Under the pieces are notes generated by a model that did no database searches, had not been told where the DNA came from, and saw only the letters and a list, made by a program, of their open reading frames with translations. A program made the translations under genes and the position numbers. A stretch of 56,024 nucleotides of DNA from an uncultured Woeseiaceae bacterium (GTDB lineage: Bacteria; Pseudomonadota; Gammaproteobacteria; Steroidobacterales; Woeseiaceae), in the NCBI GenBank assembly GCA_902512585.1, contig CABXJW010000005.1, positions 1 to 56,024 of the forward strand, read 5' to 3'. Positions 35,438-46,610 of this stretch are shown here, in pieces; position 1 is the first letter of the stretch; every line of letters starts with the position of its first letter.

Positions 35438-38400
35438 CGACGAGCATTTTGGAACATTCGGAACCAAGGTCCATTCTCACCCCATTCTTCAGGATGCCAT
35501 GAATTCTGAACAGTACGTGCGACACGCTCGGGGTGTGGCATAATTATGGTGGCCCGGCCATCTGGCGTGGTTAAACCACAAATCCCATTGATAGATCCGT
35601 TTGGATTAGCTGGGTAACGTTCCGCAACATTTCCTCGATTATCAATATAGCGTAGGGCAATTTCATGCTGCGCTGCATCATGATGATGCTCACTAGTGAA
35701 AATAGCACGCCCTTCTCCATGAGAAGTGGCAATGGGCAAGCGAGATCCATGCATCCCTGTCAGAAAAATTGATGGATTATTCATAATTTCAACAAGACTG
35801 AATCTGGCCTCAAATTGTTCGGATTTGTTTGTTTTAAATTGCGGCCAATGTTCCGCGCCAGGAATCAATTCTTTGAGATTCGATAACATCTGACAGCCAT
35901 TACACACTCCTAAAGTAAAACTATCTTGCCGCATGAAAAATTCAGCAAATTGGTCTCTAAGTTGTGTGTTAAAGAGAATAGACTTAGCCCAACCACCACC
36001 TGCACCCAACACATCCCCATAGGAAAAACCTCCACAAGCCACTACTCCTTGGTAGTGCTGCAGGGAATCCTGCTGATCAATTAAGTCACTCATATGAACA
36101 TCCACAGCCTCAAAACCTGCACTGATGAATGCTGCTGCCATCTCATACTGACTATTCACCCCTTGTTCTCGTAAAATTGCAACTTTTGGCTTTAAACCAG
36201 TAACTTTCCGGTGAATTTTTGTCTCTAACTCGAATGATAATGAAACATTCATGCCTGGATCATCTTCATCAAGAATATGATCATATTCCTCAAGCGCTGT
36301 TACCGGGTTATCACGTAAAGATTGTATTTGATAGGAAGTTTCCGACCAAATTCGTTGTAATTGAGTACGACCACTTCGATACATAATCTCATCATCATTG
36401 TAAACGGTAAATTGCTCGTCTGGTGCTACTTCACCGATATCTATCCAATGCATTTTTTGCTGCTCTAGCACTACCTTAACTGCGTCGAGCTTACTTTCAG
36501 CAACTTGGATAACCGCACCCAATTCTTCATTAAATAAATCACGAATAATTTTCTCAGCTGAACCAGATAACTTTAAAGAAGCTCCCAAATGGCCTGCAAA
36601 CATCATCTCTGTAACAGTTGCTAATAGACCACCATCTGATCGATCATGATAAGCCAACACTAAATTTTGCGCCAACAAGAGCTGCACACCCTCAAAAAAG
36701 ATTTTCAAATTCATAGGTAATTCTATGTCCGGCGCATATCCACCAGTAAGATTATAGACTTGCGCCAGGACTGACCCGCCCAACCGTTCTTTACCTTCAC
36801 CGAGATCCAACAACAAAAGTCGAGAAGGTTCATTGATGCGTTTTAATTCAGGAGTAAAATGATTGCGTACATCGGTGACTGGTGCAAAAGCAGAAATGAT
36901 TAATGATACAGGGGCCACTACCTGATAATCACTGCCCTTATCATGCCATTGTGTGCGCATCGATAATGAGTCCTTACCGACCGGTATAGCAATTCCCAAA
37001 TCTCGACAAAAATCCACACTGATCGCTTTTACTGTATCGAATAATTTAGCATCTTCGCCGGGATGACCCGCTGCTGCCATCCAATTAGCTGACAGTTTTA
37101 TTTTACCCAACTCCCCGATGGATGCCGCTGCAATATTGGTAATAGCCTCTCCAACTGCCATGCGACCTGAGGCCGGGGCATCAATGGTGGCTAATGGTGA
37201 ACGCTCCCCCATAGCCATCGCTTCCCCTGTATTAGCACTAAAGCCACTGGCTGTAATTGCTACATCACTGACTGGTACTTGCCATGGTCCAACAAGCTGA
37301 TCACGAACACTCAAACCACCGACTGTTCGATCCCCGATATGAATTAAAAATGACTTGTCAGCCACACTCGGAAAACGAAGGACACGTTCAATTGCTTCAT
37401 CAAGCTTAACTCCATCCAATACTAATGGTTGAATCTCTTGCTGTATGCGCTGCACATCGCGAATCATTTTAGGTGGCTTGCCCAGTAATACCTCCATCGG
37501 AATATTGACTGGTTTATTATCAAAATGCCGATCATTAACCGTTAAATTTTCAGTCTCATTTAAGACACCAACTAATGAATATGGGCAACGCTCGCGATCA
37601 CATATTTCAATAAATTCAGCGCGTCGTGATTTATCTATTACTAAAACATAGCGTTCCTGCGCCTCATTACACCATATCGCCATCGGGGACATCCCTGGTT
37701 CTGCATTATCCACTTCCCTTAATTCTAATGCAGCACCATGATGACTGTGATCCACCGCTTCTGGAATAGCATTAGAGAGTCCACCAGCACCAATATCATG
37801 AATTAATAAAATTGGATTAGCTTGCCCCATGGAGACGCATCGATCTATAACCTCTTGCGCACGCCTTTCTATTTCTGGGTTACCGCGTTGCACTGAAGCA
37901 AAATCTAAATCCTCACTACTGGTACCGCTCGCTAAACTAGAGGCTGCACCACCACCCAAACCAATCAGCATGGCAGGTCCACCTATTACAATTATTTCGG
38001 TATCGGGAGGAACATCAATCTTTTTAGCATGCTCATCTCGAACATTACCAACTCCACCGGCTATCATAATCGGTTTATGGTAGCCACGAATTTCATTATC
38101 AGGTAAATGGGGTAAGGCACTCTCATAGGTTCGGAAATAACCCAATAAATTTGGACGTCCAAATTCATTATTAAATGCGGCGCCACCCAATGGTCCATCC
38201 GTCATTATTTCTAGTGGTGTTGCCATCCGTTCAGATTGACCAAAAGTTTGCTCCCAAGGTTGCTCATAACCAGAAATCCTTAAATGGGAAACAGTGAAGC
38301 CGGTTAATCCCGCCTTTGGTTTGGCGCCCAAACCTGTGGCACCTTCATCCCTTATTTCTCCACCCGATCCGGTGGCCGCACCAGCAAAAGGTGAAATGGC

Positions 38401-39345
38401 TGTAGGGTGATTATGTGTTTCAACCTTCATCACAATGTGGATAGGTTCTGACGTCAGAGTAAATTCACGTTTTGGTAATGAAGCCATCAATCGATCTGTC
38501 GTAAAGCCCTCTATGACTGCTGCATTATCCGAATACGCAGATATCACACCTTCTGGATTTGCTTTTGTTGTGCTCTTGATCATCGCAAATAATTTCTCTG
38601 GACGCTCATCTCCATCAATTATCCAGTCAGCATTAAATATTTTATGCCGACAATGCTCTGAATTTGCCTGCGCAAACATCATTAACTCCGCATCCGTGGG
38701 ATTCCTATTCATTGCTTGATAGTGCTCACAAAGATAATCAATCTCGTCATCCGACAATGCTAAACCTAACTCTTGATTGGCATTTTGCAGGGCCGACTTA
38801 CCTTCGGTTAGTAATTCCACTACAGTAATTGGTTGAGGTGCCTGCTGAATAAATAAACTATCGGCCTGATTATCATCTGTCAGAACACTCTCAGTCATTC
38901 GGTCATGAAGAGCTTGTTCAATCTTCTGTATTTGTTCTGGAGTTATTGTTTCAGGCGCACTAAAAGTATAACAAACCCCTCTCTCAATCCGTGAGATCAT
39001 ATCTAAACCACAAGCATGTGTTATATCAGTAGCTTTACTAGACCACGCAGAAATAGTCCCAATCCTAGGAACAACTCTAATTTTTCTGGCCGCCTCATCA
39101 AGCTTTATAACTGGTTCATCAGATAATAAAAGTGCGACTAATCGCTCAAGATGTTCAGCATCCAGAGCGCTATTTAATTGCACGTAATACTGATAAAAAA
39201 CATCAAGAAGGATGACTTCAGCATCAATTTTGCTAAGTACTATATTGAGTTTTTTAATACGAAAGTCAGAGAGTGCTCGCTGCCCAGTTATGCACAACAT
39301 TTCATGCTTGGATTTACTGGAAGATTGTAAAGCGGTTACAGACAA
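35425..39345 (-). CDS. purL: Phosphoribosylformylglycinamidine synthase
   Basis: 1306 aa; [28 protein letters not shown]-terminal GATase GVCNGCQML. Confidence 0.98.
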   Translation of the reverse strand: MSVTALQSSSKSKHEMLCITGQRALSDFRIKKLNIVLSKIDAEVILLDVFYQYYVQLNSALDAEHLERLVALLLSDEPVIKLDEAARKIRVVPRIGTISAWSSKATDITHACGLDMISRIERGVCYTFSAPETITPEQIQKIEQALHDRMTESVLTDDNQADSLFIQQAPQPITVVELLTEGKSALQNANQELGLALSDDEIDYLCEHYQAMNRNPTDAELMMFAQANSEHCRHKIFNADWIIDGDERPEKLFAMIKSTTKANPEGVISAYSDNAAVIEGFTTDRLMASLPKREFTLTSEPIHIVMKVETHNHPTAISPFAGAATGSGGEIRDEGATGLGAKPKAGLTGFTVSHLRISGYEQPWEQTFGQSERMATPLEIMTDGPLGGAAFNNEFGRPNLLGYFRTYESALPHLPDNEIRGYHKPIMIAGGVGNVRDEHAKKIDVPPDTEIIVIGGPAMLIGLGGGAASSLASGTSSEDLDFASVQRGNPEIERRAQEVIDRCVSMGQANPILLIHDIGAGGLSNAIPEAVDHSHHGAALELREVDNAEPGMSPMAIWCNEAQERYVLVIDKSRRAEFIEICDRERCPYSLVGVLNETENLTVNDRHFDNKPVNIPMEVLLGKPPKMIRDVQRIQQEIQPLVLDGVKLDEAIERVLRFPSVADKSFLIHIGDRTVGGLSVRDQLVGPWQVPVSDVAITASGFSANTGEAMAMGERSPLATIDAPASGRMAVGEAITNIAAASIGELGKIKLSANWMAAAGHPGEDAKLFDTVKAISVDFCRDLGIAIPVGKDSLSMRTQWHDKGSDYQVVAPVSLIISAFAPVTDVRNHFTPELKRINEPSRLLLLDLGEGKERLGGSVLAQVYNLTGGYAPDIELPMNLKIFFEGVQLLLAQNLVLAYHDRSDGGLLATVTEMMFAGHLGASLKLSGSAEKIIRDLFNEELGAVIQVAESKLDAVKVVLEQQKMHWIDIGEVAPDEQFTVYNDDEIMYRSGRTQLQRIWSETSYQIQSLRDNPVTALEEYDHILDEDDPGMNVSLSFELETKIHRKVTGLKPKVAILREQGVNSQYEMAAAFISAGFEAVDVHMSDLIDQQDSLQHYQGVVACGGFSYGDVLGAGGGWAKSILFNTQLRDQFAEFFMRQDSFTLGVCNGCQMLSNLKELIPGAEHWPQFKTNKSEQFEARFSLVEIMNNPSIFLTGMHGSRLPIATSHGEGRAIFTSEHHHDAAQHEIALRYIDNRGNVAERYPANPNGSINGICGLTTPDGRATIIMPHPERVARTVQNSWHPEEWGENGPWFRMFQNARRYLD

Positions 39346-39409
39346 ACTTTTAGTATCCTGTTATGCAAAATCCATCTCACGAGATTGATTCAAGTGAGAT
39401 ACACCAACG

Positions 39410-39742
39410 TTATTTAGTGTTACCACCGGGGTTATACATATGCGCTGGAAATTGAGTAACATTACCACCTTCCAGTTTCGAAATTTTACTAACACCCTCT
39501 TTATCTACCTCATCAATTCGAATAATAGAATGCATCGGTAAATGAGTGCGTTTTACACCTTCAAACTCAGTTTTTATTTTCTCTTCAGATGGATCAACCA
39601 CCACCGAGCTTCGCTCACCGAATACCAGCTCCTCTACCTCAATGAAACCAAATAACATGCCTTGTTCCACTGAATTAGCGTAGATCTCATATACTTGCCC
39701 TTGGCTCATAAAAGAAATTCTATATAAAGTTTTTTTTGCCAT
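39410..39742 (-). CDS. DUF1820 family protein
   Basis: KKTLYRISFMSQGQVYEIYANSVEQ...GFIEVEELVFGERS. Confidence 0.82.
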   Translation of the reverse strand: MAKKTLYRISFMSQGQVYEIYANSVEQGMLFGFIEVEELVFGERSSVVVDPSEEKIKTEFEGVKRTHLPMHSIIRIDEVDKEGVSKISKLEGGNVTQFPAHMYNPGGNTK

Positions 39743-39902
39743 AACGATTTAGTTAATCCATTGTTAAAAGTAGTTACGAAAGAATTGAATATAAGTTTAC
39801 CCAAAATTCTAATCAGATACTCAACTTATAAATATATTTTTTTATTTTTTTCTCTGCTCAGATTTTTAAATAATTCTATTGCAATACAAACTTAGGCAAT
39901 CA

Positions 39903-41843
39903 TTACCGATTCATACGATTATCAATTAAGGCAACGGTCACACTAGGATCTGCTAATGTTGAGGTGTCCCCCAGATCTGCATAATCATCTGCAGCAATTT
40001 TGCGCAAAATTCTTCGCATTATTTTTCCCGATCTTGTTTTTGGAAGATTTGGCGCCCATTGCAATAAATCTGGAGTTGCAATTGGACCAATTTCTTTTCG
40101 GACCCATTGTTTTAATAAATCACTCAATTCTTCTGTGGGTTCTGTGCCTTGCATTAATGTTACATATGCATAAATACCTTGGCCTTTAATAGCATGCGGG
40201 TAACCGACTACCGCCGCTTCAGCTACCTCTGGATGGGCAACCAATGCACTTTCAACTTCAGCTGTGCCCATACGATGACCAGAAACATTCAACACGTCAT
40301 CAACTCTACCGGTAATCCAATAATCGCCATCGACATCCCGCCGAGCTCCATCACCAGTCATATAACTATTCTCATAGGTAGAAAAATACGTTTCAACAAA
40401 TCTTGCATGATCACCATAAACTGTTCGCATCTGCCCAGGCCAACTATCTAAAATAACTAAATTACCCTCGGTGGCTCCCTCAAGGATATTTCCTTCAGGA
40501 TCAACGATAGCAAGTTGAATTCCAAATAAAGGCTTGGTTGCAGAGCCTGGTTTTAACTCAGTTACTCCTGGTATAGGACTGATGAGGACACCACCAGTTT
40601 CGGTTTGCCACCAGGTATCAACTATTGGGCAACGACCCTCCCCTACAACCTTGTAATACCATTCCCATGCTTCAGGATTAATGGGCTCTCCCACACTCCC
40701 TAAAATTCGCAATGATTGCCTTGAGGTCTGTTTGACTGGTGTATCACCTTCTCGCATTAAAGCACGAATAGCCGTCGGTGCTGTATAACATATATTTACA
40801 GCATGTTTGTCACACACCTCCCAAAAACGCGCAGCGGTTGGATAATTCGGTACCCCTTCGAACATCAAAGTAGTTGCTCCATTAGCCAGAGGTCCATACA
40901 CGATATAAGTATGACCTGTGACCCAACCTACATCAGCAGTGCACCAATAAATATCACCCGGATGATAATCAAATACATATTCATGTGTGAGTGAGGCATA
41001 AACCATATAACCACCGGTAGTATGCAATACTCCTTTTGGTTTTCCGGTGGAGCCAGAGGTATAAAGAATAAATAATGGATCTTCAGCAGCCATTTCCTCA
41101 CAAGGGCAATCCGCATCAACTTCTTGTTCTATTTCATGTAACCAGACATCTGTTTCATTATTCCAGGGTATCGCAGCACCGGTATTTTTAATCACAAGGA
41201 CTTTTTCTAAGGTGGTTACTGAAGGATTTATGACAGCTGCGTCTACATTCTTTTTCAAAGGGATTGATTTCGCACCACGCACCCCCTCATCGGCAGTGAT
41301 AATAATATTCGAAGCACAATCACTAATTCTACCGGCCAATGCTTCAGGAGAAAAACCACCAAAGACTACGCTGTGCACAGCACCAATTCTCGCACAAGCA
41401 AGCATGGCAATGGCAGCCTCAGGAATCATGGGCATATAAAGCGTAATCCGATCACCACGTTTTGCACCCATTGCTTTAAGCGCATTCGCGAATAAAGCAA
41501 CTCGAGAGTGTAACTGTCCGTAGGTTATCTTTTCATCACGTGAAGGATCATCCCCCTCCCATAGAATAGCTACGTCATCTCTTTTTTCTGGTAAATGCCG
41601 ATCGACACAGTTATAGCAAGCATTCAGTGTGCCATCAGCAAACCATCGGATATGCACATCATCACTGGCAAACGACACATCTTTTATTTCGCTAAAAGGT
41701 TTTACCCAATGAATTCGTTCTGCTTGACGTGCCCAAAAACCCTCATTATCTTCAATCGATTCTTGATACATGGCTGCATATGAGGTTGCATCAAGATGGG
41801 TAGTGTTATGCATATGTGCAGCTACTGGGTATTTTTTTGACAT
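39903..41843 (-). CDS. acs: Acetyl-CoA synthetase
   Basis: [47 protein letters not shown]. Confidence 0.97.
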   Translation of the reverse strand: MSKKYPVAAHMHNTTHLDATSYAAMYQESIEDNEGFWARQAERIHWVKPFSEIKDVSFASDDVHIRWFADGTLNACYNCVDRHLPEKRDDVAILWEGDDPSRDEKITYGQLHSRVALFANALKAMGAKRGDRITLYMPMIPEAAIAMLACARIGAVHSVVFGGFSPEALAGRISDCASNIIITADEGVRGAKSIPLKKNVDAAVINPSVTTLEKVLVIKNTGAAIPWNNETDVWLHEIEQEVDADCPCEEMAAEDPLFILYTSGSTGKPKGVLHTTGGYMVYASLTHEYVFDYHPGDIYWCTADVGWVTGHTYIVYGPLANGATTLMFEGVPNYPTAARFWEVCDKHAVNICYTAPTAIRALMREGDTPVKQTSRQSLRILGSVGEPINPEAWEWYYKVVGEGRCPIVDTWWQTETGGVLISPIPGVTELKPGSATKPLFGIQLAIVDPEGNILEGATEGNLVILDSWPGQMRTVYGDHARFVETYFSTYENSYMTGDGARRDVDGDYWITGRVDDVLNVSGHRMGTAEVESALVAHPEVAEAAVVGYPHAIKGQGIYAYVTLMQGTEPTEELSDLLKQWVRKEIGPIATPDLLQWAPNLPKTRSGKIMRRILRKIAADDYADLGDTSTLADPSVTVALIDNRMNR

Positions 41844-41956
41844 AATTCATTTTACCTTAACTATTGATTTTGCCAGACAGGTATTATGCAACTTAATTTA
41901 TTGTTAAGCTAACATTGGTGCGTATAAAAATACGGATAGTATAAGGAGGGTATTTG

Positions 41957-42874
41957 ATGTCTATCACCAGAAGAAAATTCACTCAAATTGGTCTTGGTAC
42001 TGGAGCACTGATGGCAATGCCATTAAGTTTAGGTAAACCTAATTCGACCCTTATTAAACGCACAATCCCCTCCTCCGGTGAAGTTATTCCAGTCATTGGG
42101 TTAGGCACCAATCGTTATGGTGTCGGTGCTGATAAGATAGCCCGGGCCACATTATCTCAAACTTTACAGAAATTTCATGCACTCGGTGGGACCGTGATTG
42201 ATACTGCACCTTCCTATGGAAGCTCTGAAGTCGTCTTGGGTGAATTGCTTGATAAGCTTGGTATTCAGGAAGATCTATTTTTGGCCAGTAAAGTCGATAG
42301 CCGAAATCTATCTGATAATAAAGCTGGCTACCGAGCCTCTTTAGCTCGTTTTAACACACCGCAATTTGATCTCATGCAAGTCCATAACTTCAAAGATTGG
42401 CAGAATTCACTGGCCTTGTTACAAGAGAAAAAAATGGCTGGTGAGATTCGCTATATCGGCATGACAACGCATATGCCAAATCAATACTCACTCATGGAAC
42501 AGGTCATCAAAGAACACGCACTGGATTTTATTCAAGTTAATCTATCATTGGCAAATCAACGCAGTTCTAGTGAACGACTAATACCACTCGCAGCTGACCA
42601 AGGGGTAGCTGTATTGATCAATCGTCCTTTTGGAGGTGGTGGCGTATTCTCTAAGCTAAGTCAAACCAAACTACCAGACTGGTCACAAGAATTTGAATGT
42701 GAAAGTTGGGGGCAGTTTTTATTAAAATACGCTCTTTCACAACCAGGAGTTACTGCAGCTATCCCAGGGATGACCAAAGCCAGACATGTTATTGATAATA
42801 TTCAAGGTGGCTGCGGATTAATGCCAACCGCACAATTGCGTCAACGCCAAGAAGCTTTTTTTGATGCCCTCTAG
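41957..42874 (+). CDS. Aldo/keto reductase with twin-arginine-type signal
   Basis: N-terminal ITRRKFTQIGLGTGALMAMPLS; AKR tetrad candidates in DTAPSYGSSE, ASKVD, QVHNF; AAGGAGG upstream of ATG 41957. Confidence 0.88.
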   Translation: MSITRRKFTQIGLGTGALMAMPLSLGKPNSTLIKRTIPSSGEVIPVIGLGTNRYGVGADKIARATLSQTLQKFHALGGTVIDTAPSYGSSEVVLGELLDKLGIQEDLFLASKVDSRNLSDNKAGYRASLARFNTPQFDLMQVHNFKDWQNSLALLQEKKMAGEIRYIGMTTHMPNQYSLMEQVIKEHALDFIQVNLSLANQRSSSERLIPLAADQGVAVLINRPFGGGGVFSKLSQTKLPDWSQEFECESWGQFLLKYALSQPGVTAAIPGMTKARHVIDNIQGGCGLMPTAQLRQRQEAFFDAL

Positions 42875-42883
42875 TTAAATATT

Positions 42884-43414
42884 TTACAAATAAGCAGCTT
42901 TTTTTAGAAAATGATAGAGATTATCGTCCTCAAATAATAAACCTTTTATACCGGCCTGCCGAGCTGCCTCTAGATCAGTTTCTTTATCACCAACCAAAAC
43001 ACTGCGAGATAGATCAATTGGCCAGTTTGCGATTAAATCCAATAGCATACCGGGTGCTGGCTTGCGCCACTGACAGGCAATTCGATATTCATCTATAACG
43101 GCCTCACTATGATGTGGGCAATAGCGAAAATCATCAATTTTTGCTCCGTGTTGTTGCAGTTCATCTTGCATGAATTGATGGATTTTACAAACATCCTGTT
43201 CGGTATAAAAACCTCTACCAATGCCCGATTGATTCGTCACTATAAACACAAAATAATCACGCTCATTACATCGCTTTATGGCCTCAATTGCACCATCAAT
43301 CCATTGCCAATCTTTGATTTTATAGATATAACCTCTATCCTGATTTAGTACCCCATCTCGATCAAAGAAGATAGCTGGTCGTGCCACTGAGATATCGGAA
43401 CTGATGGATGTCAT
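42884..43414 (-). CDS. gmhB: D-glycero-beta-D-manno-heptose 1,7-bisphosphate 7-phosphatase
   Basis: FFDRDGVLNQDRGY, VTNQSGIGRGFY, CPHH...C, KPAPGML, LVGDKETDLEAA. Confidence 0.93.
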   Translation of the reverse strand: MTSISSDISVARPAIFFDRDGVLNQDRGYIYKIKDWQWIDGAIEAIKRCNERDYFVFIVTNQSGIGRGFYTEQDVCKIHQFMQDELQQHGAKIDDFRYCPHHSEAVIDEYRIACQWRKPAPGMLLDLIANWPIDLSRSVLVGDKETDLEAARQAGIKGLLFEDDNLYHFLKKAAYL

Positions 43415-43977
43415 TCCTGGATTAATTGGTTTTCGGCAATTTCACACAAAGTATGACCAACGGCAATGTGCATTTCCTGGATTCTCGGAGTAGCCGTAGA
43501 TGGCACTTGAATAGCAATATCAGCTAACTCGCTGGCTTTGCTGTCTTTTTGGCCAGTCAATGCAATAGTTTTGACTTGATACTCTTGTGCAGTTTTAAGA
43601 GCCTTGATGACATTCGGGCTATTACCGCTGGTAGAAATACCCACTAATACATCACCTGATTTAGCTAAACCAGCTAATTGTCTCGCGAAGACATCACTGT
43701 AATCATAATCGTTAGCGATTGCGGTTAAAGCCGAAGCATTCGTTGTTAGTGCGATTGCCGGTAAAGGTTGTCTTTCTTTCAAAAAACGACCTAAAAACTC
43801 CGCCTCAAGATGTTGCGCATCCCCAGCAGATCCCCCATTGCCACAAAAAAATACTTTACCACCTTGCTGTAGAGAGGTAACGATCATTTGTGCTGCTATA
43901 TCAACTTGCTCGGCAACAGTCACAACTGCTCCAAAGCTGTTGGCTGCATCTTGTAATATTTGATCCGCTGAACTCAC
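43411..43977 (-). CDS. gmhA: SIS-domain sedoheptulose 7-phosphate isomerase
   Basis: FFCGNGGSAGDAQHLEAEFLGRF, GISTSGNSPNVIKAL; overlaps gmhB by 4 bp. Confidence 0.88.
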   Translation of the reverse strand: MSSADQILQDAANSFGAVVTVAEQVDIAAQMIVTSLQQGGKVFFCGNGGSAGDAQHLEAEFLGRFLKERQPLPAIALTTNASALTAIANDYDYSDVFARQLAGLAKSGDVLVGISTSGNSPNVIKALKTAQEYQVKTIALTGQKDSKASELADIAIQVPSTATPRIQEMHIAVGHTLCEIAENQLIQE

Positions 43978-44000
43978 ATTTACTCCCTTTAATAAAAGAT

Positions 44001-44444
44001 TTAGAGGGCACCTGCTTTAGTATTACACGCCGCTGGCCCACCACGTTTCGCAAATACTAAATCATTTATTTTAACATAACAGATCTGATTTAAGGTTTTA
44101 TCTTCAAGAATAGGTTGTTTAGTGGATGGGTTCTCAGTTGCAGCTGATTTTTTGAATAATTTAGTCACATTGAGTGCCGCATAATTAATTTTTTTACCTT
44201 TGTAGCGTGCTTGAGCAGCAGCACGATAATTCTCACAATCTAATCGTCTTACACGACGAATATTTTCGTATCGGTACCACTCATCTTCAGCCTGGATTGT
44301 AAAAAAACCATAACAAAGTTCAGCATCATTCATATAATGTATTTCGCTAACCTTAGCCTGCATATTCATAGGTTTATTATTCGCTGTAGAAGCACAACCG
44401 CCCAGCATAAAGAAAAGTAAAATCCAGCCTATTTTTCTACTCAT
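44001..44444 (-). CDS. Small lipoprotein of unknown function
   Basis: Internal start MSRKIGWILLFFMLGGCAS gives a signal peptide with LGGC lipobox; paired Cys in ELCYGF and RLDCENYR. Confidence 0.7.
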   Translation of the reverse strand: MSRKIGWILLFFMLGGCASTANNKPMNMQAKVSEIHYMNDAELCYGFFTIQAEDEWYRYENIRRVRRLDCENYRAAAQARYKGKKINYAALNVTKLFKKSAATENPSTKQPILEDKTLNQICYVKINDLVFAKRGGPAACNTKAGAL

Positions 44445-44687
44445 TATATTTCTCAGAAAATTCCTATTTATCGTGTGTCTATTGTAACGGTTTATCCGCA
44501 ATCATTTCAGTAAAAAGAGTGCTTAAAGAGTAAATACACATTTTTACAAACAGATATAATTACCTGAAATATATAATAATTACGTTAGAAACTATATACC
44601 AAACATATCACACAGAACTGCAATTTCGTGTGAGGTGAGTTACAGTAAGAGTGATTTTTGAGTGTTTTGCAATTGCGGGAATCTTCA

Positions 44688-46157
44688 ATGGCGCGAAAAA
44701 CAAAAGAATTAAAACGCGACACCATCGCGATTTTTCAAGACTGGAATCTCAGTAGGAACAAACTACTGCAATATTTATCATACCCATTAATTCTAAGTAT
44801 TGTAGGCACCTGCTCAACGCCTCCTCATCTATTAGATCAGGTTCTAGAACAAGGTGAGCTCCATGTTATCACCCTAAACAGTCCAACTACATTTTATCAA
44901 GATGATGATGAGATGGCGGGTCCAGAATATGATTTAGTTTCCGGTCTAGCCGATAGCTTAGGTGTCGAGCTGGTCATTAAAATAGTGGATAACATCAGTG
45001 ATATCCAACCTGCCCTAGAAGCTGGCCAAGGCCATCTAGCAGCGGCGGGATTAACCCCGACAAAGAGCTGGCAAAATGTGATGAATTTCAGTTATCCCTA
45101 TGCCAACGTCGATACTCATCTCATCTATAAACGCGGCACTATTAAACCGCAATCCATAGCAGAGGTCTTAGGTCGTGCTATCGAAATTTCTTCAGAGAGT
45201 GATCATAATGAAATGCTCACAGCACTTAAGATAAAGTATCCAGAGTTAACATGGTCAATGAATAAAAAAGGTGAGGCGCATGATCTATTAAGCAAGGTCA
45301 ATCGCGAGGAAGTGGATTTCACCATTGCCGATAGTAATGAATTTGCCCTCCAACGTCATACTCAGCCTGAACTCAGAGTGGCTCTGAATCTCAAGAAAAA
45401 TAATGCCTTAGCGTGGGCTTTTCGAAAGACTGATTCACGACGTTTATTGGAATATGCTGATAATTACTTACTGGAGGCTGAGCGTGAAGGAATGATCGCC
45501 CAGATTAATGAGCGATATTATGGGCATGCAGGAGCACTTGATTATGTTGATACCAGAACCTTTATCGAGCATATTGAAACGCGATTACCACAGTTTCGTG
45601 AAATGTTCGAAGAGGCAGGCAAAAACAATAACGTAGACTGGCGACTCTTGGCGGCCATCGGTTATCAGGAATCACACTGGCAACCACGTGCCATCTCCAG
45701 TACTGGAGTAAGAGGTCTGATGATGCTGACCCGGACCACGGCCAGTGAGTTGAATATCAAGAATCGACTGGATCCCGCCAACAGTATTCGTGGTGGGGCA
45801 GAATATTATAGGAAGCAATGGAAGCGACTGCCTGAAACAGTGCGTGAACCAGATCGAAGTTGGTTTGCCTTGGCAGCTTACAATGTGGGTTTTAATCACC
45901 TCAAAGATGCTTGGCAAATCACTCAATGGCAAGGAAATGATCCCACCCAGTGGGCGAATGTCAGTAAATCCCTACCTTTATTAGCAAATAAACTTTGGTA
46001 CCCACATTTAAGTCATGGTTATGCTCGCGGCTGGGAGCCAGTAATTTATGTAAATAATATCCGCAGTTATTACGACATCATGACCGCACTCATTGAAAAA
46101 GAGCCCCTACCGCAAATGGTCCACAATACCCCAATCAATATTAGCGACGCGCCTTAA
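44688..46157 (+). CDS. mltF: Membrane-bound lytic murein transglycosylase F (ATG at 44688 preferred over the TTG ORF start at 44658)
   Basis: Periplasmic solute-binding-like N-terminal domain plus SLT domain: AAIGYQESHWQPRAISSTGVRGLMMLT. Confidence 0.92.
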   Translation: MARKTKELKRDTIAIFQDWNLSRNKLLQYLSYPLILSIVGTCSTPPHLLDQVLEQGELHVITLNSPTTFYQDDDEMAGPEYDLVSGLADSLGVELVIKIVDNISDIQPALEAGQGHLAAAGLTPTKSWQNVMNFSYPYANVDTHLIYKRGTIKPQSIAEVLGRAIEISSESDHNEMLTALKIKYPELTWSMNKKGEAHDLLSKVNREEVDFTIADSNEFALQRHTQPELRVALNLKKNNALAWAFRKTDSRRLLEYADNYLLEAEREGMIAQINERYYGHAGALDYVDTRTFIEHIETRLPQFREMFEEAGKNNNVDWRLLAAIGYQESHWQPRAISSTGVRGLMMLTRTTASELNIKNRLDPANSIRGGAEYYRKQWKRLPETVREPDRSWFALAAYNVGFNHLKDAWQITQWQGNDPTQWANVSKSLPLLANKLWYPHLSHGYARGWEPVIYVNNIRSYYDIMTALIEKEPLPQMVHNTPINISDAP

Positions 46158-46599
46158 AAAAAGTTTGCAATAAGGTGGCACTCTCGGCAGCGAACAACCC
46201 GCCAGCAACACTAAAAGAATGATTTAACTTAGCGTGTGCCGATAAATCCAGCACCGATCCCACAGCCCCAGATTTAGGGTCACTAGCGCCATAAATACAA
46301 CGCTGAATGCGTGCTTGAATCATAGCCCCCACACACATAGCGCAGGGTTCAAGTGTGATATAGATGGTTGTATCTAGCAGACGATGATTACCCTGATGCT
46401 GCGCTGCTTGGCGTAACACTAAGATTTCAGCATGCGCGGTCGGATCCTGATTTAATATGGTTCGATTATGCGCGGCGGCGAGCTTTTGATCAGCGGCTAT
46501 GATCACGGCTCCAACAGGAACTTCACCAGCGATAGCAGCTTGCTCTGCTTGGGCTAAAGCAAGTTGCATCCAGTGCTGATCTTGCGCGGTAAAGCCCAC
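46141..46599 (-). CDS. tadA: tRNA-specific adenosine deaminase
   Basis: VPVGAVI, DPTAHAEILVLRQA, TLEPCAMCVGAMI. Confidence 0.95.
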   Translation of the reverse strand: MGFTAQDQHWMQLALAQAEQAAIAGEVPVGAVIIAADQKLAAAHNRTILNQDPTAHAEILVLRQAAQHQGNHRLLDTTIYITLEPCAMCVGAMIQARIQRCIYGASDPKSGAVGSVLDLSAHAKLNHSFSVAGGLFAAESATLLQTFFKARR

Positions 46600-46610
46600 T
46601 AAATTATCAA

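Noticed and set aside
44609-44632. CACAC/GTGTG hairpin between the lipoprotein gene and mltF
   Set aside because: Only 5 bp perfect stem with a 14-nt loop; not enough to call a regulatory RNA or terminator
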